From contig JANQQL010000038.1 in assembly GCA_028289345.1 (NCBI GenBank), forward strand, positions 1 to 64,000: a stretch of DNA of 64,000 nt, written 5' to 3'. Both the position numbers and the translations under genes were made by a program. Below are positions 36,303-45,337 of this stretch, piece by piece (position 1 is the first letter of the stretch; the number at the start of each line of letters is the position of its first letter). Origin of the DNA: Planctomycetota bacterium. Lineage in GTDB: Bacteria; Planctomycetota; B15-G4; SIAN01. The notes beneath the pieces were generated by a model that made no database searches, had not been told where the DNA came from, and was given only the letters and a program-made list of their open reading frames with translations.

Positions 36303-38018
36303 TCAGTCACCCTGTGCCGGGGACTTCTTTCGACGCCGGCCCTTGCCTTGTTCCTTCTTTTTCTGGGAACCGAACCGTTCGCCGGCCCCCAGTTCGACCA
36401 GCACCTGTTGCGTGAACAGATCCCATTGTTCGAAGGGGTCGACACCCGGCGGCGACCGCTTCAAGACGGCGAGATAGCGGGGAGGATCGTCGGGCCGAAA
36501 TGGCGGCAAGGACTGGCCCGCGGGGACGTAGTGCCGGGACAGCTTGTCATGGCGCCACTTCTTCAGCCACTTCTGCATCTCGCCAGCCAGGTCTTCACTC
36601 TCCAGCATCGAGGCCCGGACGTAGGTGGGATTGCGATCCAAGAAAAACGATCGCGGAACCGCCTTGTCGTGACCCGGCGCACGGAGGATCTTGGTGGGTC
36701 GCCGCGCCACTTCTGGACTGACGAGTCCGTTGACGTCAAAGATCTCGAGTCCCGAGTAGTACCCGACCGCCCCAATGGCTCCGCACACCAGGGATTCTTC
36801 GGGCTCGGTGAGTTCGGCGAGGCGCCGACCCAGCTCTGACCAGCGCACGCCGTTGTCAGCCATGTACTCCCATTGCTGGGCTTCGCTCAGGAACTGGTCA
36901 GACTTGGTCCGGAAGTGAAACTGCTCACGAACCGACTTGGGCACCAGATGAACGTCCGCTGCCGGCAGTCCGTGCAACAGGGCCACGATCGCGATCAGTG
37001 CCAGGGGCCCGCGCGAGCTCGAGGAGGCACTCCTCGATTGAGCCAGCCATGCCAAGAGAAGGCCTTCGAACGCCAGACCAGGAAGAAGGAAGCGGCCCAT
37101 GCACATGAAATCGCCACCAATGATGATGGCGTAGGCGTAGAAGGCGAGGGGGATCGATGCGACCGCGCCCGCCACGGCGAGCCCCCCCCGCCACAGAGCC
37201 TTGCCCACCGCCAGAATGAACAGGAGCGGCGTCAACACGGTCAAGACGAAGACGCTGACGTAGTCGACCCCTCGAGCAGCAATCTCGGCGCTGAAAGCCG
37301 CTTTCGCGCGAACCGTGTTGGGCCACCACTCTCCGTAATAGGACTGACGGAACCAGAGGTGGGCTCCCCACCCCAGGGCCACCAAGATCAGGTAGGCGCT
37401 TAGGGCGGACACACGCTGCTTTCGCAACAGTCGGGACAAAGCGGCCAGCACACCGAGTCCCCCGGCCCACAGAAATCCTTCGGCGCGAATCAGGACCAAC
37501 AGGATTCCGAACATTCCGGCCCGGACTCCTCGCACCTCCGGAGCGAGCACCAAGGAGTGAAACACCACGTAGAAGAGCAGCGCGAACCCCATGGTCTCGA
37601 GGCCGCTCGAGGCCCACGCGGTGAACGAGGGAGACGTGGCAAGGAACAGAGCCGGCACCAAGGCGACCCATGGGGACTGCCGCCATTGGCAACGGACCTG
37701 GCGTTGCACCAGATGCACCAAGCTCGCCCCCGCGACTACCGAAACCCACGGAACCCAGTGCGACGAGTCAAACCCCATTCGCTCGCCGACGGCGGCCAGG
37801 GCCACCCACAAGAAATTGCTGTAGCCCTCGACAGGAAAGTCGGAACTCAGGTTGTAGCGGAGCCCGTGCCCTTCCGCCCAATGACGCGCGTAGCGAAAAG
37901 AGATGAACGCGTCGTCGCACACGAACCAGAAGCGGCGGACGAAGATTCCATAAACCGCCAAAGGCAGAAAGAATTCCCACCAGGCCAGTCGCGATGGGTT
38001 GTCTTGGTCGTCCTTCAA
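36303..38018 (-). CDS. Multi-pass membrane protein, probable glycosyltransferase (GT-C type)
   Basis: 571 residues from TTG at 38018, chosen because GGAG sits five bases upstream and the first membrane segment follows directly. No ATG fits, and the frame to 38237 would run across the start of the opposite gene. About ten hydrophobic segments cover residues 10-420. Near the first one is FVCDDAFISFRYARHWAEG, an acidic loop like the DD/DE loop of GT-C enzymes and typical of arabinofuranosyl/mannosyltransferase-like proteins in envelope pathways. The C-terminal about 170 residues are soluble and end in a Lys/Arg-rich tail. It probably transfers a sugar from a polyprenyl donor outside the membrane; acceptor unknown. 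Confidence 0.85.
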   Translation of the reverse strand: MKDDQDNPSRLAWWEFFLPLAVYGIFVRRFWFVCDDAFISFRYARHWAEGHGLRYNLSSDFPVEGYSNFLWVALAAVGERMGFDSSHWVPWVSVVAGASLVHLVQRQVRCQWRQSPWVALVPALFLATSPSFTAWASSGLETMGFALLFYVVFHSLVLAPEVRGVRAGMFGILLVLIRAEGFLWAGGLGVLAALSRLLRKQRVSALSAYLILVALGWGAHLWFRQSYYGEWWPNTVRAKAAFSAEIAARGVDYVSVFVLTVLTPLLFILAVGKALWRGGLAVAGAVASIPLAFYAYAIIIGGDFMCMGRFLLPGLAFEGLLLAWLAQSRSASSSSRGPLALIAIVALLHGLPAADVHLVPKSVREQFHFRTKSDQFLSEAQQWEYMADNGVRWSELGRRLAELTEPEESLVCGAIGAVGYYSGLEIFDVNGLVSPEVARRPTKILRAPGHDKAVPRSFFLDRNPTYVRASMLESEDLAGEMQKWLKKWRHDKLSRHYVPAGQSLPPFRPDDPPRYLAVLKRSPPGVDPFEQWDLFTQQVLVELGAGERFGSQKKKEQGKGRRRKKSPAQGD

Positions 38019-38190
38019 ACCCTCTCCTTCGCAGGGATTCCACGCCGGGGAAGAGCCCGTGGCGGTTTTAGCAACACGATCCCGCGGATCGAGACGCGAC
38101 TCTGGTCCGGGCCGTTCGTACCACTCTCTTTCTCGTATGCTCTCGAAGCCCCCGGCCTGAGAGCCTCCCCACTTCCGCGAGGATCCTTCG

Positions 38191-39426
38191 ATGCTCCTGG
38201 TCATCCCGTGCGTCATCGCGTTCGCTGCCCCGGGCACGCTCCCGGATCGACTCGAAATCGAGGCTCACATCGACCCGGACACCCAGCGTTTCGAGGTGAC
38301 CGCTCGGTACGAATTCCAGGCCGCGGCCGAGCAAAGCGCCATCGAGTTCTACCTGAACAAGAACTTCGTGATCGAAGAATTGACCGGCCCTCAGGTCGAG
38401 TCCCATCGCTTCGAACACGGCAACTCGATGCTGGATGCGGTCGGCAAGAAACTCACGATCCGTCGTCACCCGGACCATCGCGACGCGGGACCGGTGTCGA
38501 TTTCACTGCGCTATTCCGGGACCGAGCCCCAGGCCTTCCTCGGCAGCTGGGTCGAAGTGTTCGCGGACCGATTGTGGGTTCCCACGCACCCGTCTCTGGC
38601 ACGAGTTTTGGAGACACGCTGCCGCCTGAGCTTTCCCCGGCCCCATCAAGTCCTCGGCGTTGCCAACTGGACGGAACACGAGGGGGCCTGGACCTGTGAA
38701 ACCCCGGCAACCCGGACCGACCTGGCCTTCGTCGCGTCGCCCGAGCTGTTCTTCGCCGACTTCGAAGAGTCCGGATTCCAGGCAACTTTGGCCACCGGCT
38801 TGGCGGACGGCCACGTCCTCGCCCGCCCCATCGCCGACGAGCTCCTGTGGATCCTGGAGTACTACCATCAGAGTTTCGGCGCGGAGGAGCCTCACTCCGA
38901 GGTGCGATTGGTGATTCGTCCCGAAGATGGCGGTCTCCCCGCCTACGCCCGCCCGGGCTACATCGTGCTGCACCTGGCCAACGAAAAGGACTGGGACCAC
39001 GTTCCGGTGTTTCAGCTGTTCGCCCACGAAGCCGGACACCTTTGGTGGTGCAAAGGAGACCCGTCCGGCTACGAAAACTGGCTCAACGAAAGCTTCGCCG
39101 AATACGTGAGCTTGCTCGCCGTGCGGGAACGATTCGACGACGAAACCTTCGAAGCCATGTTGGAACGCCGTCGAGAAGTGAGCGGCGGTTTGCCTCCCAT
39201 TCTCGGACTCGAGCGGACTCACCCGCAAGCCGGGACGGTCTTCTACAAGAAAGGCTGCGTCCTCCTTCACGACTTTGCCGAAATCTTGGGCCGAGACGAG
39301 TTCGAGGAACTGCTGGGTTTCCTGGTCGCCGATGGCGTGGATTGCACCGCCGACCTACTGACCACGGTCTCGGAGCTGTACGGAGACGAGCCGGCCCAGT
39401 GGCTCGAGCGTCGCCTGCGGGAATGA
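38191..39426 (+). CDS. Secreted M1-type metallopeptidase
   Basis: 411 residues with a short signal peptide (MLLVIPCVIAFAAP). Beta-rich N-terminal half, then the gluzincin site FAHEAGHLWW at about residues 276-285 with the third ligand in WLNESFAEY about 18 residues on, as in M1 aminopeptidases. A GLPAYARPGYIVLH segment stands where M1 enzymes carry their exopeptidase GAMEN motif, but GAMEN itself is not there. Typical M1 enzymes are longer, so this lacks the extended C-terminal domain. It is extracytoplasmic, probably a zinc peptidase of altered specificity. GAGG precedes the ATG. Confidence 0.88.
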   Translation: MLLVIPCVIAFAAPGTLPDRLEIEAHIDPDTQRFEVTARYEFQAAAEQSAIEFYLNKNFVIEELTGPQVESHRFEHGNSMLDAVGKKLTIRRHPDHRDAGPVSISLRYSGTEPQAFLGSWVEVFADRLWVPTHPSLARVLETRCRLSFPRPHQVLGVANWTEHEGAWTCETPATRTDLAFVASPELFFADFEESGFQATLATGLADGHVLARPIADELLWILEYYHQSFGAEEPHSEVRLVIRPEDGGLPAYARPGYIVLHLANEKDWDHVPVFQLFAHEAGHLWWCKGDPSGYENWLNESFAEYVSLLAVRERFDDETFEAMLERRREVSGGLPPILGLERTHPQAGTVFYKKGCVLLHDFAEILGRDEFEELLGFLVADGVDCTADLLTTVSELYGDEPAQWLERRLRE

Positions 39427-39431
39427 AGCGA

Positions 39432-39455
39432 CGGCCGGTCGATTCGATCCGGCCG
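39432..39455. terminator. Hairpin between convergent genes
   Basis: CGGCCGG (39432-39438) and CCGGCCG (39449-39455) form a perfect 7-bp stem with a 10-base loop. It occupies most of the 31-base gap between two convergent genes, as expected of a bidirectional terminator. There is no U-tract on either side. Confidence 0.4.
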
Positions 39456-39457
39456 AC

Positions 39458-40168
39458 TCAGCGCTTCTTCGGCGTCACTTCTTCGCGCTCTCCGCGTTGA
39501 CCCGATTGAGGTGGCGGCAAACCTCGTCCTTGGCGAGCTTCGATCGCAGCCCGCCCCGGTCGTAAGGAAAGAGCCCGCTCTTCTTCCGAAGGCGCGTACT
39601 CGAGGATCCAAGGCGCCGCGAGGAAACACAGCTCGTTGGAGTCATAGGCCTCGAGAGTGTCGCCGCCTCGAGAGCGTGCTTTGCTCAACTCGGGCGCTGC
39701 CAGCGCCGAGATTCCTGCCGCCTCGGCCGCGGCCTGCTCCGCCTGGAAGATCGTCGCGGTGATTCGCTCTTCCAGCAACCGCGAACCAAACCACACCGGA
39801 CTGCGCGAAAGATCCACCTCGGGCACGAGTGCAACCAAGTGACCATCCCAACAACCGACGTTCATTCGTTGAGCCACCGCGTCCCCGGCAAAGAGCACGA
39901 AGTCCGGAGAACTGCGAGGCTCCAAGACCCAAGGACTCACCTTCAAGACCAGGACGAAACCACGGGTGACCTTCTTGGCCGCTCCGGCAACCCGAAACTC
40001 CATGGGCACCTGCAGTTGGAACGGCTGTGCGACCACGATCTCTTCGGGAGACGTCGGGTCCACCCGATGTTCGTGGGTCGCCTGGGGCAGACGCGAATCT
40101 CGCTCGGTCTGCGCCTCCACGGATCCGAGGGGGATCGCCAGAGCTGCCAACAGGTAGTTGCGAATCAT
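39458..40168 (-). CDS. Secreted protein of unknown function
   Basis: 236 residues with a signal peptide (MIRNYLLAALAIPLGSVEAQ). The middle (about 45-150) is beta-rich, with hydrophobic VPMEFRVAG, FVLVLKVSPWVL and LVALVPEVDLS segments. An Ala-rich helix (about 135-165) follows, and the C-terminus is Gln/Gly/Arg-rich and probably disordered. No family recognised. It starts 13 bases after the stop of the large secreted hydrolase, and the two look like one transcript, so it may be an accessory of that enzyme. Confidence 0.75.
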   Translation of the reverse strand: MIRNYLLAALAIPLGSVEAQTERDSRLPQATHEHRVDPTSPEEIVVAQPFQLQVPMEFRVAGAAKKVTRGFVLVLKVSPWVLEPRSSPDFVLFAGDAVAQRMNVGCWDGHLVALVPEVDLSRSPVWFGSRLLEERITATIFQAEQAAAEAAGISALAAPELSKARSRGGDTLEAYDSNELCFLAAPWILEYAPSEEERALSLRPGRAAIEARQGRGLPPPQSGQRGEREEVTPKKR

Positions 40169-40181
40169 TGCCTGTCCTCGA

Positions 40182-42680
40182 TCAATCCGTGATCACTTCG
40201 ATGTCATCGAAGCCGAGTCGTCCGCGACGCGAACCGTACTTCGTCCCGAACGAGAATCGCAGTTCGACGATGTCCGTCAGATCAATGCCAGAGCCGTTGG
40301 CTTCGAAGTCCGTGAGACGCAATCGATAGGTCTTGAATGCGGATCCCCAACCATTGGAACGAGTGTAGGGGGTATCGATGCCACCGTACGGCCCGGTTCG
40401 GATGTGGCTTTCCACACCCAGACTGTCACGAACCGTGACGGTGAAAGCACGGTTTCCAATCGGTGCTCGGCTGCGCGGGTGGCCCGCCTGCTGGCAAGTG
40501 ATGAACGAAAGATGAGTCCGCTCGCTCCAGTCTCTTCGATTCGGCGCGATCGTCTGAGCGTACTCAAAGGTGTCTCCGAGGTAGTGAAAGATCACTCCGT
40601 CGGTTTGCCACCAAAACCCACCGTCCGGTTCGGCATCGGAGTATCCCCCGGCCGGGTTCGTGTCGAAGAAGTTGCCTTCGAAGAGCCCCACGACGTCGGT
40701 GCGCACCGGCTGTCCGGAGCTGCTTAGAAAAGGATCCGGGTTGCTCTGGAAGTCTTCGATCACGAACTTCGGGGAACGGTTCGCCTCACGGTAGAGATTG
40801 ACGATGCGATGCTCCGGGTCGACGAAATCCGTACCCAGCGGGCGGAAGACATCGGGGCTCCGAGTGAAAAAGTCCTTGGCCGGAACGTTGTCCTCGGCGA
40901 CCAGAAAGACCCAAGGCAGCAGGTAACCGGCCGCGACCGCTTTCACTTCGTCGCGACTCATGATGTCGGGACCGGCGCAAAAGCACGACCACTGGTCATT
41001 GAAGTATCCGTGACCCGCCCCATACATGTAGATCACGGCCTTGTTGCCGCCGGCCCGGTTGTAGTGAAGCGTCGGGAGCGCTCCCGCGGCGCAACCACAC
41101 ACGTCCGAGTCCGAGCTCCCGAAATGCATCAGGAAATTGCGGTCCCCCGTGCGACTCCCCTGACCAAAGGAGAGAAACGTGACCTGAGCGATCGCGTGGA
41201 TCCCCAAGAAGCTGTTCCGATCGAAGCCCTGGAGCGTGCCTCGCGGCGGACGAATGCCGTTGATGTCAGGATTCGCCACCTGCTGGTACTGGACGATGAC
41301 TCCCTCGCCCCCACGGCTGTGTCCTGAGGTGATCAGGCGCGTGGGATCGACTTTTCCATCGAGCAGTCCATTGGCCATCGGCGGGTAAGGATTGCCGTCC
41401 TCATCCACAAGCTCAGTCTGCAGAATCAATCGCTCGGTGTTCTTGTTGGTGAGCCACGCTCGCCAGCGAATCCCGGCATTGACGTGTGCCGGAAACATGT
41501 CGAAGCTCGCCGTGATGTAGCCGTAGCTGGCGAGGAGTTCTTGCAAATAGCGGTAGCCGCGGAAGCTATTCCGATTCGAGGTGTTGCCGTGGGAAAACGT
41601 CACCAAGGGCAGCTTTCCCGGTGGCAGAGGGTCCGGATACACGACCAAGCCGCGTGATCGCATGGCCCGGGACGTGCCGCCATCGAAACCCTCGGTGTAG
41701 AAGAGTTCCCGATCGTCGAACACGAAAGATGCGGTGTCAAGTGGTCCGGGCTGGGTGGGATCCTCCACCACGTAGAACCCGGCCTCGCGGTCATCCAAGC
41801 CGTCGATCAGATCTCCCGGGTCCAAGCGCCCGTCCAACCCGAAGTCGTAGACCACGTCGTAGGGAACGCCAAAGCCAAGGCCGGCATCCCCCTGCAGGCC
41901 CCCCTTCCACGCCATCAAAGTATTGGCCTGCACCGTCCCGGCTTTGACCACCGCAGACTCGTACTCGCCGCTGACGTCGACGAGTTTCTGGTTTTCTGCC
42001 CACTCTTCGGGAGTTCGGTGAGCTACCACGTAGCAGCGGTAGGGAAGACCGGTCCGCTCGACATGTCGCATGGGATCCAGGGCAGTCTCGACGAAACCAT
42101 CTTCCCGGATGGCACGCGGGTACTGAAAGAACGGGTAGCGCGGCAAGGAGTGCCCCGCCAAGCCAGGAAACTTGCCCGCCCGAACCAAGACTCGATCGGC
42201 CACGGACCAGGGCTTGTCACCATCGGTCCACGACAAGACCAAGAAGGAACGTCCCACCCGGTGAGCGCTCACCAGGACCTGTTCCGGCAAGTCCTCGACC
42301 GAGAACTCCGCCGGCAACTCGATCGGCCGGCCCGACTCATCCACCACGTCAAGACGAGACTGATCGTCTTCGGGAACCTCTTCCAAGCGCAGGGCACCGT
42401 GATCGAACTTGCCGGCATCCATGGTGAATGGCCGCATGCAGAACCGCTGGGTCGCGAACGGCCAGGGCCCCCGGTCGCTCCGCCAGCGCAAGCGCTCGGG
42501 CAGGACCTCGACGAACACGCCGAGTGCCGCCTCGTTGCGATCGTCGGAGTAGACCGCGCTCAAGTCTTGAGCGTCCGCAAGGGATCCCAGGCTGGCCCAA
42601 CCGAGAACGGCTCCTCCCCACCAACGAAGCCCTGTTGGGCAGACAGATGCCCCGCCCACGCTCTTGCGAAGATGCCCCAT
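40182..42680 (-). CDS. Large secreted alpha/beta hydrolase with C-terminal beta domain
   Basis: 832 residues from the ATG at 42680. GGAGG lies 9 bases upstream; an ATG two codons earlier is only 3 bases from it. The signal peptide ends near SLADAQ. The hydrolase domain (about 330-620) has LVTFSHGNTSNR (oxyanion), elbow ITSGHSRGGEGVIVQY, a possible acid in FGSSDSDVCG, and His in GAGHGYF, making a complete triad of the chlorophyllase/polyester-hydrolase type. CGCAAG and CFCAG indicate disulfides. The last about 150 residues form a separate beta-rich domain (FKTYRLRLTDF, LRFSFGTKYGSR) like a lectin or binding module. It probably cleaves an extracellular ester. A small secreted protein follows directly. 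Confidence 0.87.
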   Translation of the reverse strand: MGHLRKSVGGASVCPTGLRWWGGAVLGWASLGSLADAQDLSAVYSDDRNEAALGVFVEVLPERLRWRSDRGPWPFATQRFCMRPFTMDAGKFDHGALRLEEVPEDDQSRLDVVDESGRPIELPAEFSVEDLPEQVLVSAHRVGRSFLVLSWTDGDKPWSVADRVLVRAGKFPGLAGHSLPRYPFFQYPRAIREDGFVETALDPMRHVERTGLPYRCYVVAHRTPEEWAENQKLVDVSGEYESAVVKAGTVQANTLMAWKGGLQGDAGLGFGVPYDVVYDFGLDGRLDPGDLIDGLDDREAGFYVVEDPTQPGPLDTASFVFDDRELFYTEGFDGGTSRAMRSRGLVVYPDPLPPGKLPLVTFSHGNTSNRNSFRGYRYLQELLASYGYITASFDMFPAHVNAGIRWRAWLTNKNTERLILQTELVDEDGNPYPPMANGLLDGKVDPTRLITSGHSRGGEGVIVQYQQVANPDINGIRPPRGTLQGFDRNSFLGIHAIAQVTFLSFGQGSRTGDRNFLMHFGSSDSDVCGCAAGALPTLHYNRAGGNKAVIYMYGAGHGYFNDQWSCFCAGPDIMSRDEVKAVAAGYLLPWVFLVAEDNVPAKDFFTRSPDVFRPLGTDFVDPEHRIVNLYREANRSPKFVIEDFQSNPDPFLSSSGQPVRTDVVGLFEGNFFDTNPAGGYSDAEPDGGFWWQTDGVIFHYLGDTFEYAQTIAPNRRDWSERTHLSFITCQQAGHPRSRAPIGNRAFTVTVRDSLGVESHIRTGPYGGIDTPYTRSNGWGSAFKTYRLRLTDFEANGSGIDLTDIVELRFSFGTKYGSRRGRLGFDDIEVITD

Positions 42681-42756
42681 GAACATGAGCCTCCGATTCG
42701 AAATCGGACCCCCGAATCTTCGGAGGTCCGATCTCCAGGAAACCGAATGGAAGTGC

Positions 42757-43632
42757 TTAGGCCGCCTTGCCGTCCACCTGGTGCATGTGAACGTCCTGTT
42801 GCGGGTACGGAATAGAGATGTTCGCCTTGTCAAACTCCAGCTTGACCTTCTCGGTGACATCGAACATCACGCCCCAGTAGTCCGCGGTCTTGACCCAAGG
42901 ACGCGCAACGAAATTCACGCTGCTGTCGGCAAGTTCCGACACCGCGATCAGCGGGGCCGGATCTTTCAAGATCCGCGAATCTTCGGAAAGGATCTTGGCA
43001 AGCAGGTCCTTGGCCTTCTTGATGTCGTCGTCGTAGCCGATGCCGAACACCATGTCGACGCGGCGCGTGTCATGGGCCGAGTAGTTGACGATGCTGCCGC
43101 CAGTGATCGAACCGTTGGGAACGATGATCTTCTTGTTGTCACCGGTCTTGATGATGGTGGAGAAAATCTCGATCTCCACGATGACCCCGGAGACGCCGCC
43201 GGCCTCGACGAAGTCGCCGATCTTGAACGGACGGAAGATCATGATCATGACGCCCGAAGCGAAGTTCGACAGCGACCCCTGCAAAGCAAAGCCGACTGCC
43301 AGACCGGCGGCGGCGATGACTGCGGCGAACGACGTCGTGTTGACCCCCAGTTGTTCGAGAGCGGCAATGGTGACGACCACCACCAACATCGTGTAGGCCA
43401 TCTTGCACAGGAAGCCGACCAACATTTGGTCTGCCTTGCCGCGCTGCAAGGCCTTGCCGAGGAGCCCGACGAGAATCTTGGCGACCCAACGACCGATCAC
43501 GAAGATCGCGACCGCTCCGGCAAGTTTGATCAGGAAATCGATTCCGTGATCCTTCACGAAATCGATCATCTCCGTCACGTTGGGCATGGAACTGCCGGAC
43601 TCACCGGTGTTGGCTGCGTCGGCTTCTTGCAT
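42757..43632 (-). CDS. MscS-family mechanosensitive channel
   Basis: 291 residues from the ATG at 43632, with AAGGAG 7 bases upstream; the frame open to 43680 has no such site. Three membrane segments lie at about 33-55, 75-97 and 103-125. The pore helix and following beta domain match MscS closely: AAAGLAVGFALQGSLSNFASG, then IFRPFKIGDFVEAGGVSG, IKTGDNKKIIVPNGSI and a C-terminal IPYPQQDVHMHQ. It opens on membrane tension to release solutes in hypo-osmotic shock. It lies 76 bases upstream of the secreted hydrolase, with no clear functional link. Confidence 0.95.
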   Translation of the reverse strand: MQEADAANTGESGSSMPNVTEMIDFVKDHGIDFLIKLAGAVAIFVIGRWVAKILVGLLGKALQRGKADQMLVGFLCKMAYTMLVVVVTIAALEQLGVNTTSFAAVIAAAGLAVGFALQGSLSNFASGVMIMIFRPFKIGDFVEAGGVSGVIVEIEIFSTIIKTGDNKKIIVPNGSITGGSIVNYSAHDTRRVDMVFGIGYDDDIKKAKDLLAKILSEDSRILKDPAPLIAVSELADSSVNFVARPWVKTADYWGVMFDVTEKVKLEFDKANISIPYPQQDVHMHQVDGKAA

Positions 43633-43921
43633 CGAACCTCTCCTTTGTCTTTCTCTCTTCACGCGGGCGTGAAGAACCATCCGCGGGTGTCAGGAGCTCG
43701 AGGAGGTGGCTGGTTAGCTCTCCCGGGGAAACGAAACTCTGGCTCCGCGCTTTTCCAGCGCCTCACTGGGGAAACAGGACCGGGGATTCTCCGGCAAGCG
43801 CGGCAAAAAGGCCAGGGCATCACGAATGATCTCACGCCCCCGTCCCGTCGAACCCTCTCGTGGAATCTGAAAAGAGGCCCCTAAGATCCCAGGATCCCCT
43901 CCGACAACCCGTCGAGATCCA

Positions 43922-45337
43922 ATGACCGGCCCCTCCTCCCAAGACCGACGCAAGCTCGGCGCCGTCAGTGCCACGGCGATTGTTGCGGGGTCGATGCTGG
44001 GGATCGGCGTGTTCTTGACTCCTCGGCTGGTTGCCGCGGAAGTTTCCTCGCTCGCTTGGTATCTGGCGCTGTGGGGATTCGGTGGTGTGGTCGCGGGTGC
44101 CGGAGCCTGTGCCTACGCGGAACTCGGCGCCATGATGCCGCGGGCCGGTGGCGACTATGTCTACTTGCGCCACACCTACGGGCGATCCTTGGGGTTCGCC
44201 GCCGGGTGGCTCCTGTTCACCGGAGTGTTCGGCGGTTCCATCGCCAGCATGTCGGCGGCGGTCTGCGAGTACCAGATCCCGGTCTTGCTTCATCAAGGCT
44301 TGGGGCTGGACTTGGCACAGGAACTCCCCTGGTTCGGAAGCGAAGGAAATGGCCCGCGGTGGGGCGGAGCTCTGCTGATCCTCCTGTTGACCGGGATCAA
44401 TGCGTTGGGAGTCCGAGTCTCCGCCGTGGTGCAAACCTTGGTGACTGTTGTCCCGGTGGCCCTCCTGGCTGGCTTCGCCGTGTACGGGTTGGCAACCGTT
44501 CCCCACGAAACAGCGGTCGCTGCCTCGAGCGACGCGGAACGCCCCCTGTCCGGGATGGCAGTCGCAATGCTGCACATCTACTTCGCCTACGCCGGTTGGA
44601 ACGCCATCAGCTACGTCGGCGGCGAAGTCCGTAATCCTGCGCGCACCCTGCCTCGCAGCCTCTTCCTCGGCACGGCGATCATCACGATTCTCTATCTTCT
44701 CCTTGCTGGGTTCTTCGCGGTCGTCCTAGGAATGGGCGGGCTTCCCCAAGCTTTCGAAGCGGGCACCGCATCGGCCACGGCCTTGTTCGGCGAATCAGCA
44801 ACGGTTTGGGTCGCGGGCTTGATCGCCATCGCTCTCCTCGGATCCGTGAACGCCACCATCCTTGCCGGCGCTCGCATCGGCTTTGCCATGGGACGGGATT
44901 CTGTGCTCCCGGCATCTCTGGGGACCGTCGGGGCCAGCCGCGGCGCTCCGACTCGGGCTCTTTGGTTGCAAGCGGGTTTTGCGGGGCTGCTGCTGTTGAG
45001 CGGAACGTTCAGTGAATTGGTCGAGATGACCAGCCTGGCCATGTTCGTCCTTGGGGGACTGACGGTGACCGCGATGTTCGTGCTGCGCGCGCGAGAACCG
45101 GAGGTCGCGCGGCCCTATCGAGCCTTCGGTTATCCCTGGTTTCCCGCGATCTACTTGGCAGTCAGCTTGGTTGTCATCACACTCAAAATCCACGGGACTG
45201 TGGAACAAGGTTGGACCTCGGAGGGCTTCCGCGGACGCCCCTGGTTTCCTCTGTTCGGGGTGGCCTTGTTCCTGCTGATGTTCGCGGCTCACCGGCTGTT
45301 TCGCTCCCCGGCGACAACACAAGGGATCGAAAGATGA
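43922..45337 (+). CDS. APC-family amino acid permease
   Basis: 471 residues with about 12 hydrophobic segments. The family start is clear: AVSATAIVAGSMLGIGVFLTP (the glycine-rich unwound TM1), then AYAELGAMMPRAGGDYVYLR in TM2-3, and AMLHIYFAYAGWNAISYVGGE in TM6. The stop overlaps the next start (ATGA 45334-45337), so it is coupled to a putative exported peptidase, which suggests uptake of amino acids after extracellular proteolysis. Substrate cannot be told. Confidence 0.92.
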   Translation: MTGPSSQDRRKLGAVSATAIVAGSMLGIGVFLTPRLVAAEVSSLAWYLALWGFGGVVAGAGACAYAELGAMMPRAGGDYVYLRHTYGRSLGFAAGWLLFTGVFGGSIASMSAAVCEYQIPVLLHQGLGLDLAQELPWFGSEGNGPRWGGALLILLLTGINALGVRVSAVVQTLVTVVPVALLAGFAVYGLATVPHETAVAASSDAERPLSGMAVAMLHIYFAYAGWNAISYVGGEVRNPARTLPRSLFLGTAIITILYLLLAGFFAVVLGMGGLPQAFEAGTASATALFGESATVWVAGLIAIALLGSVNATILAGARIGFAMGRDSVLPASLGTVGASRGAPTRALWLQAGFAGLLLLSGTFSELVEMTSLAMFVLGGLTVTAMFVLRAREPEVARPYRAFGYPWFPAIYLAVSLVVITLKIHGTVEQGWTSEGFRGRPWFPLFGVALFLLMFAAHRLFRSPATTQGIER

